Origin: Neoceratodus forsteri
Lineage: Eukaryota > Chordata > Ceratodontiformes > Ceratodontidae
NCBI GenBank assembly: GCA_016271365.2
Contig: CM057456.1
Location: forward strand, 613,371,501-613,435,500
DNA length: 64,000 nt
Direction of reading: 5' to 3'
A program made the position numbers and the translations under genes. The notes under the pieces are model-generated. The model had not been told where the DNA came from. It saw only the letters and a list, made by a program, of their open reading frames with translations, and searched no databases. This document shows positions 31,746-42,559 of this stretch, in pieces. Within the stretch, counting starts at the first letter, position 1. Each line of letters begins with the position of its first letter.

Positions 31746-32664
31746 TTTGGAGAAGGTCTTTTTTCTGAGACCAATAAGATCTGAGATGAAACTGAATATC
31801 TCTCATATGAAACCTTGCTCCTTGGACCACTGCTGTGGAAGCTGCCATGTGACCCAGCAAGAGCTGAAAGTGTCTGGTTGGATGAGAAACTGTAGGATGA
31901 AAAGAGAAAGCCACAGTGACAAGGGACTGAACCCTTGAGAGAGGGAGAAATGCTCTTGCCTGAATAGTGTCTAGCACCACCCCTATGAAAGTGAGGAGCT
32001 GAGCTGGTTCCAGAACAGACTTTTCTAGGTTCAGAATGAAACCCAAGGACTCTAGAAGCTCTGAGTGACCTCTAGGGCTGACTTGACTTGGTCTGAGTAT
32101 TGACTCACAATGAGCCAGTCGTCCAGGTATGGGAACAGAAGGATACCGTGTTTCCTGAGGAATGCCACCACTACTGCTAGACACATGGTGAACACCCTTG
32201 GAGCAGATGTTAGGCCGAAAGGCATAGCTTTGAACTGGTAATGGCCTGAGGGCAACTCGAACCCAAGGTACTTTCTGTGGGAATGTCTGACAGGTATGTG
32301 GAAGTAGGCATTCTTGAGATCCAGGGAGGCTAGCCAGTCTCCTGGTCTCAGAGAGGGAAGAATTACTCCCAGAGTCACCATCTTGAATTTTGGTTTTGTT
32401 AAGTGTTTCTTCAGGTACCTTAAATCTAGGATTGGTTGCCACTCCCCTGTCTTTTTTGGGGTAAGGAAGTATCTGGAATACAGTCCTTTTCCCATGTGAC
32501 AATGAGGTACCTTCTCTACTGCTTGCAGAAGCAGAAGAGAGGAGACTTCTGCCTCTAAGGCCTTTGTCTCCAAGGGAGTGGGAGGACTGAAGGACCTTGC
32601 TCTCATTTTTGGAAACCTTTTGAAACTGAGAGCAAGTCCCTGGCTCACTACTTACAGGACCCAT
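31700..32664 (-). pseudogene. DIRS-2 reverse transcriptase
   Basis: Open 32648-32052: KKTGEWQPILDLRYLKKHL, ASLDLKNAYFHIPVRHS with Asn two residues after the catalytic Asp, MPFGLTSAPRVFTMCLAV, LFPYLDDWLIVSQYS. A frameshift then leads to LGFILNLEKSVLEPAQLLTF and the RNase H junction. YLDD is intact. Confidence 0.83.
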
Positions 32665-32759
32665 TTGTCTGAGGTAACAGACTCCCAGGCCTAGAAGTAG
32701 TGAGCCAACCTGCCCCCTACTGGAACTGGGGAGGCGACCCTGACCGACACCTCAGGGTG

Positions 32760-33895
32760 TCTGTTTGGCAGGGGGCTTAGACTGCATGGATGATGGTGTC
32801 CTGGTCATCCCACACCTGCCTCTTCCCCTAAAGAACCCCATCTGCTGGAAAGAAGAGAAGGAGGAGGCCTGAGCTTGGTAAAAAGGCCTATGAAAAGGCC
32901 TGCACCTGGTAGCCCTAAATGGCTGCCTTTGAGGAGTGGCCTGATTTTCTTTGGCTGCAGCACTCCTATAGGTGGTCCTTTATTCATTCATCTTCTTCAA
33001 GTAGTTCTCTGTTTGCTCCCCAGAGAATTACCAGTTACAGGAAAATCCATGGCCTTAGTCCAGGTATTCTTCGAAAGACTGGTACACCTAAGCCAAGCAA
33101 ACCTCCTCATGGAGAGAGATGTAGCCATGACCCTGGAATGTACATCATTCGAGTCTACAGCAGCATGAAATTGCACTTTGGATGCCTTTACACCATCTAC
33201 AGCCACCTGCTCCAGCTCCTTGGCTAGCTGAGGAAAGGCATTCTTAGCCAGCTCTAGAACCGTATCCCACATAGATTTCTGGTACCTGGCTGTATGTGCC
33301 ACATAATTTGATTACCTGGGCCCCAAAGAGGATGCCAAGTACTGTTTCTTTGCCATGGCATCCACTTTCCTGGACTCCTTATCTGGGGGGTGAGATGCCA
33401 GGGGGATGTTAGCCTTGTCACAGGCTGAAGCTTGCACTACCCCAACATGGCCACAATGGGTTGAAAGGAATTCCATACCAGAACCTGATAAAGCATACCT
33501 CCTGTCCATTCTTTTATCCACAGGAGGGATGGATGTGGGAAACTGCATGATTTTTTTGTGTCCATTTCCCCAAGGATTTGTGCAAAGGGATAGACATGCT
33601 CTGACTCTGGAACATCCACCATCTCCACATAATCAGGCTCCTCCTGATCCTGATCAGCCTCTTCCATAGGAAGCTGAAGAGTCTCAGCCACCTTCTTGTA
33701 AAACAAGAACTGGGAAGAGGACTCAGAAAGCCTGGGAGAAGAAACATTGGAAGGCTTGTCTGGGGAGATATCAGGCTCTACTGGCTCATCTAGGCCTTCA
33801 AACTCTCCTTCATCATAATCTTCTTCCTCCTCCAAATTGTCCTCATAGTATGCCTCAGGATCTATATCTGAAGCATCTACTTCTGACTGAACCAA
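32760..33895 (-). pseudogene. DIRS-2 Gag
   Basis: An acidic N-terminus (NLEEEEDYDEGEFEGLDEPV), FLFYKKVAETLQLPMEEAD, VGVVQASACDKANIPLASH, a helical block WDTVLELAKNAFPQLAKELE and an RG-rich tail. It lies in at least three frames. Same order as DIRS-1 and DIRS-6. Confidence 0.75.
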
Positions 33896-34015
33896 TCGCC
33901 TTTGAACCGAAGTCAGTTTGGTCAGAACAGGGCAAAGCGGTTGAACTATTGTAATCGCTTTCGCTATTTCTTCAGCGGTCGGAACATGGGGTGTAGGATC
34001 CGAACCGGCTGATTT

Positions 34016-34360
34016 TCATTTTCTTTTTGACAAAACCGACTCTGCAGAGTCAGCTCTCCTTTTGCCTGAAGAGGTATCGCCCAGGTCAGTGGGCACCTCT
34101 TCAGGTTTGGTCACAACCGAACTGGGCTGGCCATCCGGGTCAGCAGACTTCTTGGCCTCCCTTTCTTTCAGCCTATTCAAACATTTTTCAAGAGTGGCTT
34201 TGGGAAAGTTTTTACAAATTTGGCAGTCTTCCTTGAGGTGGTCAAACCCCAGACAATACACACATACGAGATGGGGATCAGCCTTAGCAAAAGCCTACCC
34301 ACACTCAGTACAGTGCTGAAACCCAGTGGGACCGGTTTTCTTTTGGGGTTTCTCAGACAT
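34016..34360 (-). pseudogene. DIRS-2 zinc-binding module
   Basis: The ATG at 34360 opens MSEKPQKKTGPTGFQHCTEC. An in-frame stop then follows the Gly, before AFAKADPHLVCVYCLGFDH and DCQICKNFPKA. It continues to SGKRRADSAESVLSKRK, a basic tail. Apart from the stop, all the expected ligands remain. Confidence 0.65.
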
Positions 34361-34769
34361 GCCAGATTCAAAATAGTTACTCTTCTCAGCGTTAAGCCAG
34401 GTAACACACACTTATCGGTTACAACCGTGTCACGGGTCGGTTAAAAAAATCCTATTAAATTCTGGATTTTTTTAGGAACCGATAAGTACCGGAAAACCAC
34501 TACAGAATTACAGAAAAGCAACAATCAGCAATAGATTTTGGTTCTCAACTGGACTGACCGGGAAAGAACCGAAGAAAAAACATTTCTAAAGATTTTAACA
34601 ATAAAACAACACTACCCACTACACTACCACTTACTGTACCATGACAGAGGTAAGAATACCGAAAAAAAGTAAGGAAGCGGTTGAATAAACCGACCGTTTC
34701 CAACTAGTACCGAACCGAAGCGCAGGAGGGATCTCTGGAGCGACTTCACAGTTATGCAGAGTAAGAAAT

Positions 34770-34934
34770 CTGATGGTTACACTTCAGAGTACCACAGACA
34801 GAGGTTTGAAAACCAAGCTCGAACTCAACGTTCTATGCATTGGCATAGAGTTAACCCTTTACTCTCCGGAGCAGTTCAAGTGCTGGGGCTAACTGCATAT
34901 AGTCAGAATACAGCAAGACTACATGTTGTTTGAA
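34770..34934. repeat. DIRS-2 right inverted terminal repeat
   Basis: The outer 42 bp are complementary to the ICR half at 8588-8629. It ends TGTTTGAA. The matching left repeat is missing at 8475. Confidence 0.7.
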
Positions 34935-35115
34935 GATCTTGTTTTCTCTCAATAAGATGAGAAGCTGCACAAAAGTTAGAGAAACAAAGCTGTTTCATTT
35001 AGGTTGTACCAGCGATTTGGTTTATCTCAGGCAGGAACTGCATTCAATTATGGCAAAAAAAAAAGCTAAATAATCAATTTTATAAGAGGTTTAAAGTTTT
35101 TAAAAGCAACAGATG
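34935..35115. other. Unassigned stretch between DIRS-2 and DIRS-4
   Basis: AT-rich, with an A-run at 35056-35065. It could be remains of DIRS-A beyond the DIRS-2 insertion, but I found no convincing match. No gene seen. Confidence 0.4.
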
Positions 35116-35342
35116 GAAATTACGTACCTACCGTAATTCTTGATCTTCTTGGATGAAGTCTCCACCACTCATTCACACTTATGGGAACCACGTCAGAGGT
35201 GCTAGGACCCAGCGGGAGCAAACTTTTTGCAGAGGGTCGGCACCAGAGATGGAGCCGCGAGGAGTGGCGCCATGAGCATCAGCTCGAGCGGTAATGACTA
35301 TCTCGGCATCGACCCTCCAACCGCCTCAGTACCTTTTTTTCT
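35116..35342. repeat. DIRS-4 left inverted terminal repeat with terminal stem-loop
   Basis: From about 35145 to 35342 it is complementary to 39410-39602, sharing AGTCTCCACCACTCATTCAC and CGACCCTCCAACCGCCTCAG. The outer part has a perfect hairpin: AATTACG at 35118-35124, loop TACCTAC, CGTAATT at 35132-35138. Confidence 0.82.
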
Positions 35343-35514
35343 GAGGAGGTGCAGCGCAACTAACCTAGAAAGACTAGTCTAACACAAATCAGACATAAGA
35401 TAGTCCAAACAACCCATATAAGAAGGGTCAACAAAGAAGTCTTCACAGCCTAAACATTGAAGGGGTGAAGACCAAAACAGAGAGGTAAGCTCGGGGGATG
35501 GAGGGTGGGCGTTT

Positions 35515-35620
35515 GAATGAGTGGTGGAGACTTTGTCCAAGAGGATCAAGAATTATGGTAGGTACGTAATTTCCATATCTTCCTGGACATAAAGTCTCCA
35601 CCACTCATTCACACTTATGG
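35515..35620. repeat. DIRS-4 ICR
   Basis: The left half carries GTAGGTACGTAATTTCCAT, the complement of the left end. The right half, CTTCCTGGACATAAAGTCTC, is the complement of the right end near 39590. The two copies of GTGGTGGAGACTTT and AAGTCTCCACCAC inside it also pair with each other. Confidence 0.82.
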
Positions 35621-35679
35621 GAGAGTGCCGAGCTAAAAATCCCCCGAGAGGGCGGCAGGAAAACCAAGAGCTCATGAAT

Positions 35680-37065
35680 TCAGGACAGAAGTCCGTTAAG
35701 GATAGTCCTGCCAAATGAAAGGTTTCGTCTGGCATGGACATCCGGCGCATAGTGCTTAATAAAAGTATGCACTGAGCTCCAAGTAGCCGCATTGCAAATA
35801 TCCGCAATGGGCACGCTGCGGATTTCTGCCAGGGATGCCGCGACTGCTCTAGTAGAGTGAGCATACACTGAATAACAGTGGCAAAGGCATGCCACCAGCC
35901 ATGCTGAAATGCATCTGATAGCGACAGGCTGACCCAGACGGGTCTCGCTGAAGGAGACAAACAGTTGTTGAGTTTTGCGAATTTCCTTCGTTCTATCTAA
36001 ATAGAAGCACAAAGCTCTTTTAACATCTAAGGAATGAAGGGTACATTCTCCTTCATTCTGGAAATCAGCAAAGTCAGGAGGTAGGACCAAAGGTTGGTTT
36101 AAATGGAATTCTGAGACAACCTTAGGGAGGAACTTAGGATGGGTTCTAAGAACTACTTTATCCTTGTGAAATACAGTGTACGGAGGGTCTGTTACCAGAG
36201 CATGTATTTCAGAAACTCTACGGGCTGAGGTGATGGCCACCAGGAAGGCCGTTTTCCAAGTGAGAAATTTCAATTTGCAGGTAGCTAGTGGCTCAAAAGG
36301 TTTTCTAGTGAGCATGTCTAGCATGAGATTAATTTCCCAGGCTGCAACTGGACATCTGTCAGGAGGTCTGGTATGCAGAATACTCTTAAGAAACCTCTTA
36401 ACTACCGGTAACTGAGCCAGAGATAAGGAAAGTAATGGCTCATGATAGGCTGAAATGGCACAAATGGCACAAAGGTGAACTTTGATTGCAGAGTACTGAA
36501 GACCTGAATTTGAGAGGTCTAAGAGGTACTCTAAAACTTTGTTGGGTGGGCAGGAAAAGGGATTCAAAGAGGATCCTGCACACCAGAGGGAAAAACACTT
36601 CCATTTTGCAGTGTAAGTCTTTCTGGTTGCTGGCTTTCGCACAGCCAAAAGAATGTCAGAAACTCTCCGAGAGGCATTGAACCTATTCACCTCTATCTCC
36701 TCAGGAGTCAAGCGTGAAGATGAAGCGACCTCAGATTGGGATGGACCAGAGGACCCTGGGTCAGAAGGTTCATCTGGAGGGGAAGCGCCTTCGGAGGAGT
36801 TTCCGCCATACTGTTGAGTAATGGAAACCGTATCTGTCAAGGCCAGAAAGAAGCAATGAGAATCATCTTGTGTCCCTGAGACTCGAATTTGAGGAGTACC
36901 CTCTGGATTAGGGGAAGAGGAGGAAAGGCGTATAGAAAGCATTTTGTCCACTGCAGCCTGAACGCATCCTGGCAGAAAAAGCCAGGCCCTGGATTTCTGG
37001 AGCAGAAAAGAGGCAGTTTTGTGTTGAGTGGGGATGCAAAATGGTCCAGGTCTGGAGTTCCCCAC
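35680..37065 (-). CDS. DIRS-4 tyrosine recombinase, uninterrupted
   Basis: One open frame of 461 residues. After an N-terminal linker that overlaps the methyltransferase-like frame comes LAVRKPATRKTYTAKWKCFS (core-binding). Then VAITSARRVSEIHALV gives the catalytic Arg, YAHSTRAVAASLAE the His-x2-Arg box, and HTFIKHYAPDVHARRN the Tyr. All four catalytic residues are present. The true start is uncertain. This is the only full-length recombinase frame in the window. Confidence 0.82.
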   Translation of the reverse strand: MGNSRPGPFCIPTQHKTASFLLQKSRAWLFLPGCVQAAVDKMLSIRLSSSSPNPEGTPQIRVSGTQDDSHCFFLALTDTVSITQQYGGNSSEGASPPDEPSDPGSSGPSQSEVASSSRLTPEEIEVNRFNASRRVSDILLAVRKPATRKTYTAKWKCFSLWCAGSSLNPFSCPPNKVLEYLLDLSNSGLQYSAIKVHLCAICAISAYHEPLLSLSLAQLPVVKRFLKSILHTRPPDRCPVAAWEINLMLDMLTRKPFEPLATCKLKFLTWKTAFLVAITSARRVSEIHALVTDPPYTVFHKDKVVLRTHPKFLPKVVSEFHLNQPLVLPPDFADFQNEGECTLHSLDVKRALCFYLDRTKEIRKTQQLFVSFSETRLGQPVAIRCISAWLVACLCHCYSVYAHSTRAVAASLAEIRSVPIADICNAATWSSVHTFIKHYAPDVHARRNLSFGRTILNGLLS

Positions 37066-37440
37066 TCTACAAATAGCGACTGAACTACGGTTAAGTTAAG
37101 AGACCACTCGTGAGGGTCTGCGTCCGTTCTGCTGAGACGGTCTGCCAGTTCGTTCTGTATTCCCAGTAGGTAGACCACCTGAATAAGAGTCTTGTGATCT
37201 AGGCACCATTCCCACACTCTCATTGTTTCCCTGCACAAGGGGTAAGAGTGTGTGCCGCCCTGCTTGTTGATGTAATACATCACTGCCTTGTTGTCTGTCT
37301 GAAGGAGAATGTTCTTGTGACAAAGAATGTTCTTCAAGGCCCAGACTGCATAGAGGACGGCTCCCCTTTCCAGGACGTTTATGTGAAGCTGGGCTTCATG
37401 AGCTCCCCATCCCAACAGGGATGTGTCTGTGGTAATAGAA
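36837..37440 (-). pseudogene. DIRS-4 RNase H (N-terminus lost) and methyltransferase-like domain
   Basis: Starting inside RNase H: GWGAHEAQLHINVLERGAV, LLQTDNKAVMYYINKQGGTH, ELADRLSRTDADPHEWS. Then come WGTPDLDHFASPLNTKLPLF and LYAFPPLPLIQRVLLKFES and KMILIASFWP, the methyltransferase-like segment. The start is fused to Gag by the RT deletion. Confidence 0.8.
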
Positions 37441-38726
37441 ATCTGATGATCGAGGGGGGCGCTGTTGAGCAGCCTCCAGAGCTTGCTCTACTTGAGGACC
37501 AAAGAGATACATACCATCGAAGGGTAATACCATAACCTGTTGCTGGGCATCATTTGTGAAACCTGAAGTGCGCAGCCAGGAGTGGCGGCGAGTACAGATG
37601 CCTGCTGCTGCCAACCGACAAGCAGTATCGAAAGCATCCATAGCTGCTTTAACCTGCTGGTTGTTGGACTCAATACCCCTGGTTATGGTTTGAAGTAGCT
37701 CCAAATTAGAGTCTGACTCCAGCAGAGCTTCTACCATTTGTTTGAATGCCAAAGAACATACTTATATTGAGAAAAATAGCCCTGGTAGCTGGCATTACAC
37801 ATACCCAGGGTGGATGCAGCAAAGACTCTCTTACCTAAGGTGTCTATCTTGCAAGATTCTTTGTTTATAGGCCGGACTGAAGATGCCTGAGGGAGGACAG
37901 CCTTACCATTCTCCTCCAGGACTACAATAGGGTCCGTAAAGGCCTGGGAGGCCAAGATAGGTCGATCCTTGGGGGCAGCATACTTTCTATCTATGGACTT
38001 AGCCACAGAAGGAATGAGAGTGGGATTATTCCATACCATTTGAGAAAGCGTTTCAAAGGAGAGCTGTACCGAAGGAGTCAAATCCATAGGGATCTCCGGA
38101 ACATGGAGGTATTGGAGTCTTAACAGCTTCCCAGGATTGATATCTGTAGTCTGGAGAGAAAGAGTGGAATTAAAATTTTTCAGCAGAGACTTAAAAGACA
38201 GGTCTTCGACCAGAGGCTCTGCTACAGGATGAGATCCTTCCACATCATCACCCAGGCGAAGGTCTGGGTCAGGCTCAATGTCGTCTTCTGACAGCCCAGG
38301 AGGGACTGCATGGACAGGAAAGGAGTGAAAATCAGAAGGAAATGAGGAAGGAAAAGGATTCAGAGAAGAGGAGCCCTGAAGACTGGATGACACTCTAACA
38401 GGCCTCGGCACCGAGGAAGGGCACGGCACCGAAAAAATGCACGGCGCCGAAGACGGAGCCAGCGCAGCACACGGTGCTGAAGATGGCACCAATGAGGCAC
38501 ACAGCACCGACAACCCCAACGGCGCCGAGGATGGCGCAGACAGTCGCATCGATGCAGAGGACGGCGCCGAACAAGCCATCAATGCCGAAGGTGCCAAAAA
38601 CATCCCAAGGCTCCGAAAAACAGGATCTGAGGAGAAAGAAGGATGAATACCAGGAGATAGAGGCATCAGTGTGGCCTCGCGCCAGCAGCCATGTGAGGGG
38701 GAACACCTAAGCGGAGTCGACGGCAC
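37430..38726 (-). pseudogene. DIRS-4 Gag with APSSA repeats
   Basis: 38726-37731 is open. A repetitive stretch of APSSA/APSSAP units (minisatellite-like DNA at 38400-38620 with GGCACCGA and GGCGCCGA words) is followed by LSEDDIEPDPDLRLGDDVEG, then MVWNNPTLIPSVAKSIDRKY, then INKESCKIDTLGKRVFAAST. A frameshift near 37740 leads to the last Gag block MAFKQMVEALLESDSNLELL, which ends at the RT deletion. 38727-39400 is Gag leader without a recognisable domain. Confidence 0.72.
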
Positions 38727-39409
38727 CGAGGACGGTGCCGCGAACTAGGAGGCCCAACCACCTTACCCGTTCCCCCGAAAAGCCCGAAGGCCTCAGAGTG
38801 ACCGGGACAGGCAGCTGGACCAACCTCCAAGCCCACTGCTCCTTAAGAGCAGCCCACTGATGAAACTGCTCATCTGAAGACCTACCAGAGGGCGGGGTAG
38901 GGCTCCGATGTCAAAGAGGTCGGCGACCAGAAACAGAAACCGGCGACTCTGAAGGAGACTGGCAACTAGCCCCAATAACCGACCGCCTATGCAGACATAC
39001 GAGGGGGCGACCTCGAGTGATGCCTTCTCTTTTTTCACCTGTGGGCCAAAGAAGAGTTCAAGGCCGAACGGTGCAGAGAGTGTGACCATTTACTTTTATG
39101 CTTCCGAGGGGACTGCCCATCCCCTCGGGCACTGGACTGTCCATTGTCATACCCCCCCCCGGAGAGGGTGGCAGACCGGACCCAGCCCGGCTGACTGAAC
39201 AGCTTTCATACGAAGTCTCCCTACCGTCACCTGACCCGCTCATGGTCGACTTCGTCAAGCTAGGCTGAGACTTCTTTTCTTTAATAAGAATAAACTAAGC
39301 GGTACTCATTCGAGATATTATTACAAAACAATAAAACTGAAAAACTATGCTGCTAGTTTGAAGTTTGACTCCCGGTGGGCGAGCGACATCGTCACTGAAG
39401 TGCACTCGA

Positions 39410-39602
39410 CGGCGGGAAAAAGGAACTGAGGCGGTTGGAGGGTCGACGCCAGACAGTAATTACCGCCGAAAGCTGATGCTCGGCGCTCGCGGCTCCATCT
39501 CTGGCGCCACCTCTGGTAAAGTTTACCCCGCTTGTCCTAGCGCCCGCATAGTTCCCCTAAGTGTGAATGAGTGGTGGAGACTTTATGTCTAGGAAGATCT
39601 AT
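39410..39602. repeat. DIRS-4 right inverted terminal repeat
   Basis: Complementary to 35145-35342. It contains GAATGAGTGGTGGAGACTTT and ends CTAGGAAGAT. Confidence 0.8.
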
Positions 39603-39716
39603 CAATTCCCTTCGGGTGGAAACCGCACTGTAGCTCAGTCTTCTCTGGTTCCTGGAACTGATCGGGAACTGGAAAAAACATACATTTGCCACATAAATAG
39701 AGAATAGTGCATATGC

Positions 39717-39859
39717 AGGTGTGTGATGTGCATTTTTTTTTTTACACACCCAAGGTGCATGATAATACAGAAACCTCGAGAGCGAAGCTCGAGAGGTTTA
39801 TATATTGTCAGACACCCTCAGACACCGAGGGTGTGTAAAAAACTGCAGATTACACACCT
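39717..39859. repeat. 143-bp inverted-repeat (foldback) element
   Basis: The left arm AGGTGTGTGATGTGCA plus T-run plus ACACACCC pairs with the right arm GGGTGTGTAAAAAA plus CTGCAGATTACACACCT. A smaller hairpin lies in the middle (AAACCTC 39771-39777 with GAGGTTT 39793-39799), and another near 39815-39834 (ACACCCTC with GAGGGTGT). It looks like a small nonautonomous DNA transposon. The family is not identified. Confidence 0.6.
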
Positions 39860-40106
39860 TACTATGTGTTATTTTTTATAAAAACTGGTGCTAAGTAAAC
39901 AAAGCTCAGAGTCTTAGCATTATGTGCTTCCTGTGTTGCTGATTCGACCTCTGTATGGGCTCCATGGCATGCTGGTTGTTATGATGACAAGGTGAAGGTT
40001 CAGTGGCTTCTCCATTGTTTAAAGTTTTAAAAAATACTGTGAACTGTTCAATTTTTCAAGTCGGTAAGTACCTTAGTGTGGTACACACAACTCAGCACGA
40101 GACAGT

Positions 40107-40162
40107 AAAAGTTGTATCAACTCACACATTGATACGACTTTGAGTATCAACCTGCAGGTTGA
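40107..40162. repeat. Hairpin cluster
   Basis: AAAGTTGTATCAA pairs imperfectly with TTGATACGACTTT, and TCAACCTGCAGGTTGA (40147-40162) is a perfect 16-bp palindrome. Another pair, AGTATCA and TGATACT, follows at about 40233-40257. The rest of 39860-40500 has no gene that I can see. Confidence 0.55.
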
Positions 40163-40508
40163 TGTGACTTTTCACAGGTCTCAAAAACAGGCTGATATTG
40201 GGGGTCACCAGTTATTATGATACACTCTGTAACTAACACAAAGTATCAAAAAACTATCTGATACTTTCAGAGATAAGAAAGCAATAATAAACAAACTCGT
40301 TGTTGACCAGAAAGGCTGGAGATGATTTTGGGGTGACAGCTCTCTTCAGAGGAGAAACAAGCCTGATGTTAGAGCACGGGGGGTGCATGACCACAGTGCA
40401 AGTTTGAACCTGCACTCTAAGTTCTAAAATTAGTATAAAGTTCTACCTCCGGGGCATCGCACTCTGGCAGGGTGATACTCGTTATAGAGCATCACTGATG
40501 GATTCCTG

Positions 40509-41650
40509 TTGGTTGAAGTGGATCTTTTTGCATCCTGCCAAAACACAAAACTGCTGCCCTTTTGCTCCAGAAAACTAGAGCATGGAGCTTTCTGTCTGAC
40601 TGTGTTCAGGCTGCAGTGGAGAGGTCAATTTTTTTATGTATTCCTACAAATCCCACTCACTTGGAGAGTACCCTTCAAACTTGAGTCCCATGGGAGATTG
40701 ATGATTCTGATAGCCCCTTGACCTCAGATCCATGGCTTCTGGGGGTGGGGGCAATCAGATTCAAATCCAGGCTAACTCAGTCAGTTCCACCAGGGTGCAC
40801 CATTCAGTTCATTCTAGTGACACTTTTAGAGCATCATGCTTATCCAGTAAGGGGGCACAGCAGTTGGTGTGTGCAAAATCTGACTAAACTAAATGTTACA
40901 TCAGCTGAGGTTTGAGTACACTGCATTGGCATTGTGATGTACACTATCCTGCTCCTGTAGTGCGAGGGGATGCATCTGTACTCACTGCAGGGCGTTTAGC
41001 ACTCACAGGTAGTACATTACTAGACTTCATTGGAAGTTGAAGGCACCACAGAGACACAGGGATGTGGGCAGGCAGCTGCAGAGGATGGAGGAGATGAATC
41101 AAGCAACACGGGCAGCTGGGCTGTGGGCAGTAGTCAGGAACATGTAGCAATGATAGCAGTGTGGCAGGTCTGTGATCTCCTGTGATATGCATGGACAATG
41201 GAACCGAGTGGAGAAGAGAGTTTGCAGACACCATCATAAGGAAGCACCGTGCTGGCCTCCACTGATTTGGTATCCACTGTTGCATCAAATGGCGATACAG
41301 CAGCTTTGAAACTTCTGCTGAGGGAAGAACTGACTCAGTTCTGGGGCCAACTTGTTCAACTGAACCTTCCGGATCTGCATCTTTAAGTTTGGCTCCAGGA
41401 AAGGCAGAGGTTAACAGGTTTGGGGTGTCACAACAAGTCTCTCAAGTCTACCTGGCAACAAGAAAACCCTCCTTTAGGAAGGCCTAGGGTACTCAGTGGA
41501 AGCGTTTCTCCACTGGGTGCTCCAATATGTCCACAGATCCTTTCCATTGCCCTTCAGAGCAAGTTTTGAATTACCTTTTAGACCTTTCAGAGTCTGGCCT
41601 GCGGTACTCGTCCCTAAAAGTCCATTTATCAGCCATCTCCACTTATCATA
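40509..41650 (+). pseudogene. Decayed plus-strand DIRS fragment
   Basis: 40509-40721 reads VEVDLFASCQNTKLLPFCSR, a RLQWRGQFFYVF block and HGRLMILIAP, the methyltransferase-like segment closest to DIRS-4. 41340-41650 reads the linker and the start of the recombinase (GLRYSSLKVHLSAIS-like) with many stops. 40722-41340 has no recognisable domain and may be an insertion. It is the only DIRS sequence on the plus strand here. Confidence 0.6.
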
Positions 41651-41654
41651 AGTT

Positions 41655-42240
41655 TATTTTTTATTAAAATTATTTATTTAGTTATTTAACATGTTTTGCT
41701 AGGAAAGCAGAAGTATATAACCAAACGATTTCCATACAGACAGCAAATGATACATTCAAGGTAGCAAACATACTGGAAAGCAGCAAAGATGCAGTACGGT
41801 GACCTCACATTTCATAGAAACTAATGTGTCAGTCCCCCATGGGAGGACTGCTGAACTTCAGGAAATCTCTATGAATGGGGGGCCTGGCAGCAAGAGCAGG
41901 TCAATGGGATTTGAAGGAGGACTTGACCATGGCCCTGCTACATTTGAGCAAGGGAGGGGCAGTGACTATAGGGTAGATTGTTCTAAATAAAGAAAAGCCT
42001 CTAGCTAATGGAGGCTTGGCTCAGGTTGTGCTTGTAGGGAGGGACATGGAGACAGCAGCTTGCCTCCACAAAAGTAGTGTGCATCATCTGTCTTGCATGG
42101 GGAGGAATCCAGCCGTTGTACATAGTACAGTGATGCATGCGGGGGAGGGGACCTGCACAGTATGTGGGACTGAAGTGTTGATTTTGTCAAAGGAGGTGGA
42201 GTCGGTATCTGAATAAACTATGTCTCCGAAGCCCAGAGGG
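41655..42240 (-). other. Possible LINE 3' tail, minus orientation
   Basis: The left edge is a T-rich run of TTTATTTATTTAGTT type followed by AACATGTTTTGCTAGG. On the minus strand this reads as a LINE tail similar to the plus-strand one at 42840. No coding region is recognised, so support is weak. Confidence 0.3.
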
Positions 42241-42559
42241 AAGAACTGATTGTTCCTCTACTTGTTTCCTAATCTGTAATTGAAGACAGCTCTTCACACA
42301 GTAAACAGTGCCAAGCTTAGCGAAGGACACTTGTTATAAGTTGTTATAAGGGCACTTATCGTAAGTTGGTTGGTCTCCTTCTCATGGCTCAATTTCCTCA
42401 CTTTATAACATGCTGCTGCATATTACATTGCTAGCAAAACATTAGGAGCATCAATGTTTAAGTTATAAAAAGTTGTCTTGGTTATCAATTGAGGATGCAT
42501 TTAAATTAAATATGAAATTTATACATAATGATAGTGATTAAAAAGGTCCCCTAAGTGAC

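Larger units (their letters stand above)
8475..34934 (-). mobile_element. DIRS-2: DIRS retrotransposon split by a gypsy element
   Basis: Minus-strand DIRS copy of the DIRS-1/DIRS-6 family. The ICR and recombinase C-terminus lie at 8475-9021; the rest lies at 30169-34934. The gypsy insertion 9022-30163 with duplicated TGTTC separates them. Both outer ends carry GAA (8472-8474 and 34932-34934). The outer left repeat is missing, as in DIRS-1. Stops in the zinc module, RT and recombinase show that it is dead. Confidence 0.8.
35116..39602 (-). mobile_element. DIRS-4: RT-deleted DIRS element of a second family
   Basis: Minus-strand DIRS element with left repeat (35116-35342), ICR (35515-35620), recombinase, RNase H and methyltransferase-like domain, Gag, and right repeat (39410-39602). 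RT is missing: the Gag frame ends in LFGPQVEQALEAAQQ and RNase H begins within about 40 bp. I found no zinc module. Repeat sequence and Gag differ strongly from DIRS-1/2/6. The flanks share GAT with no longer duplication. Confidence 0.85.
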
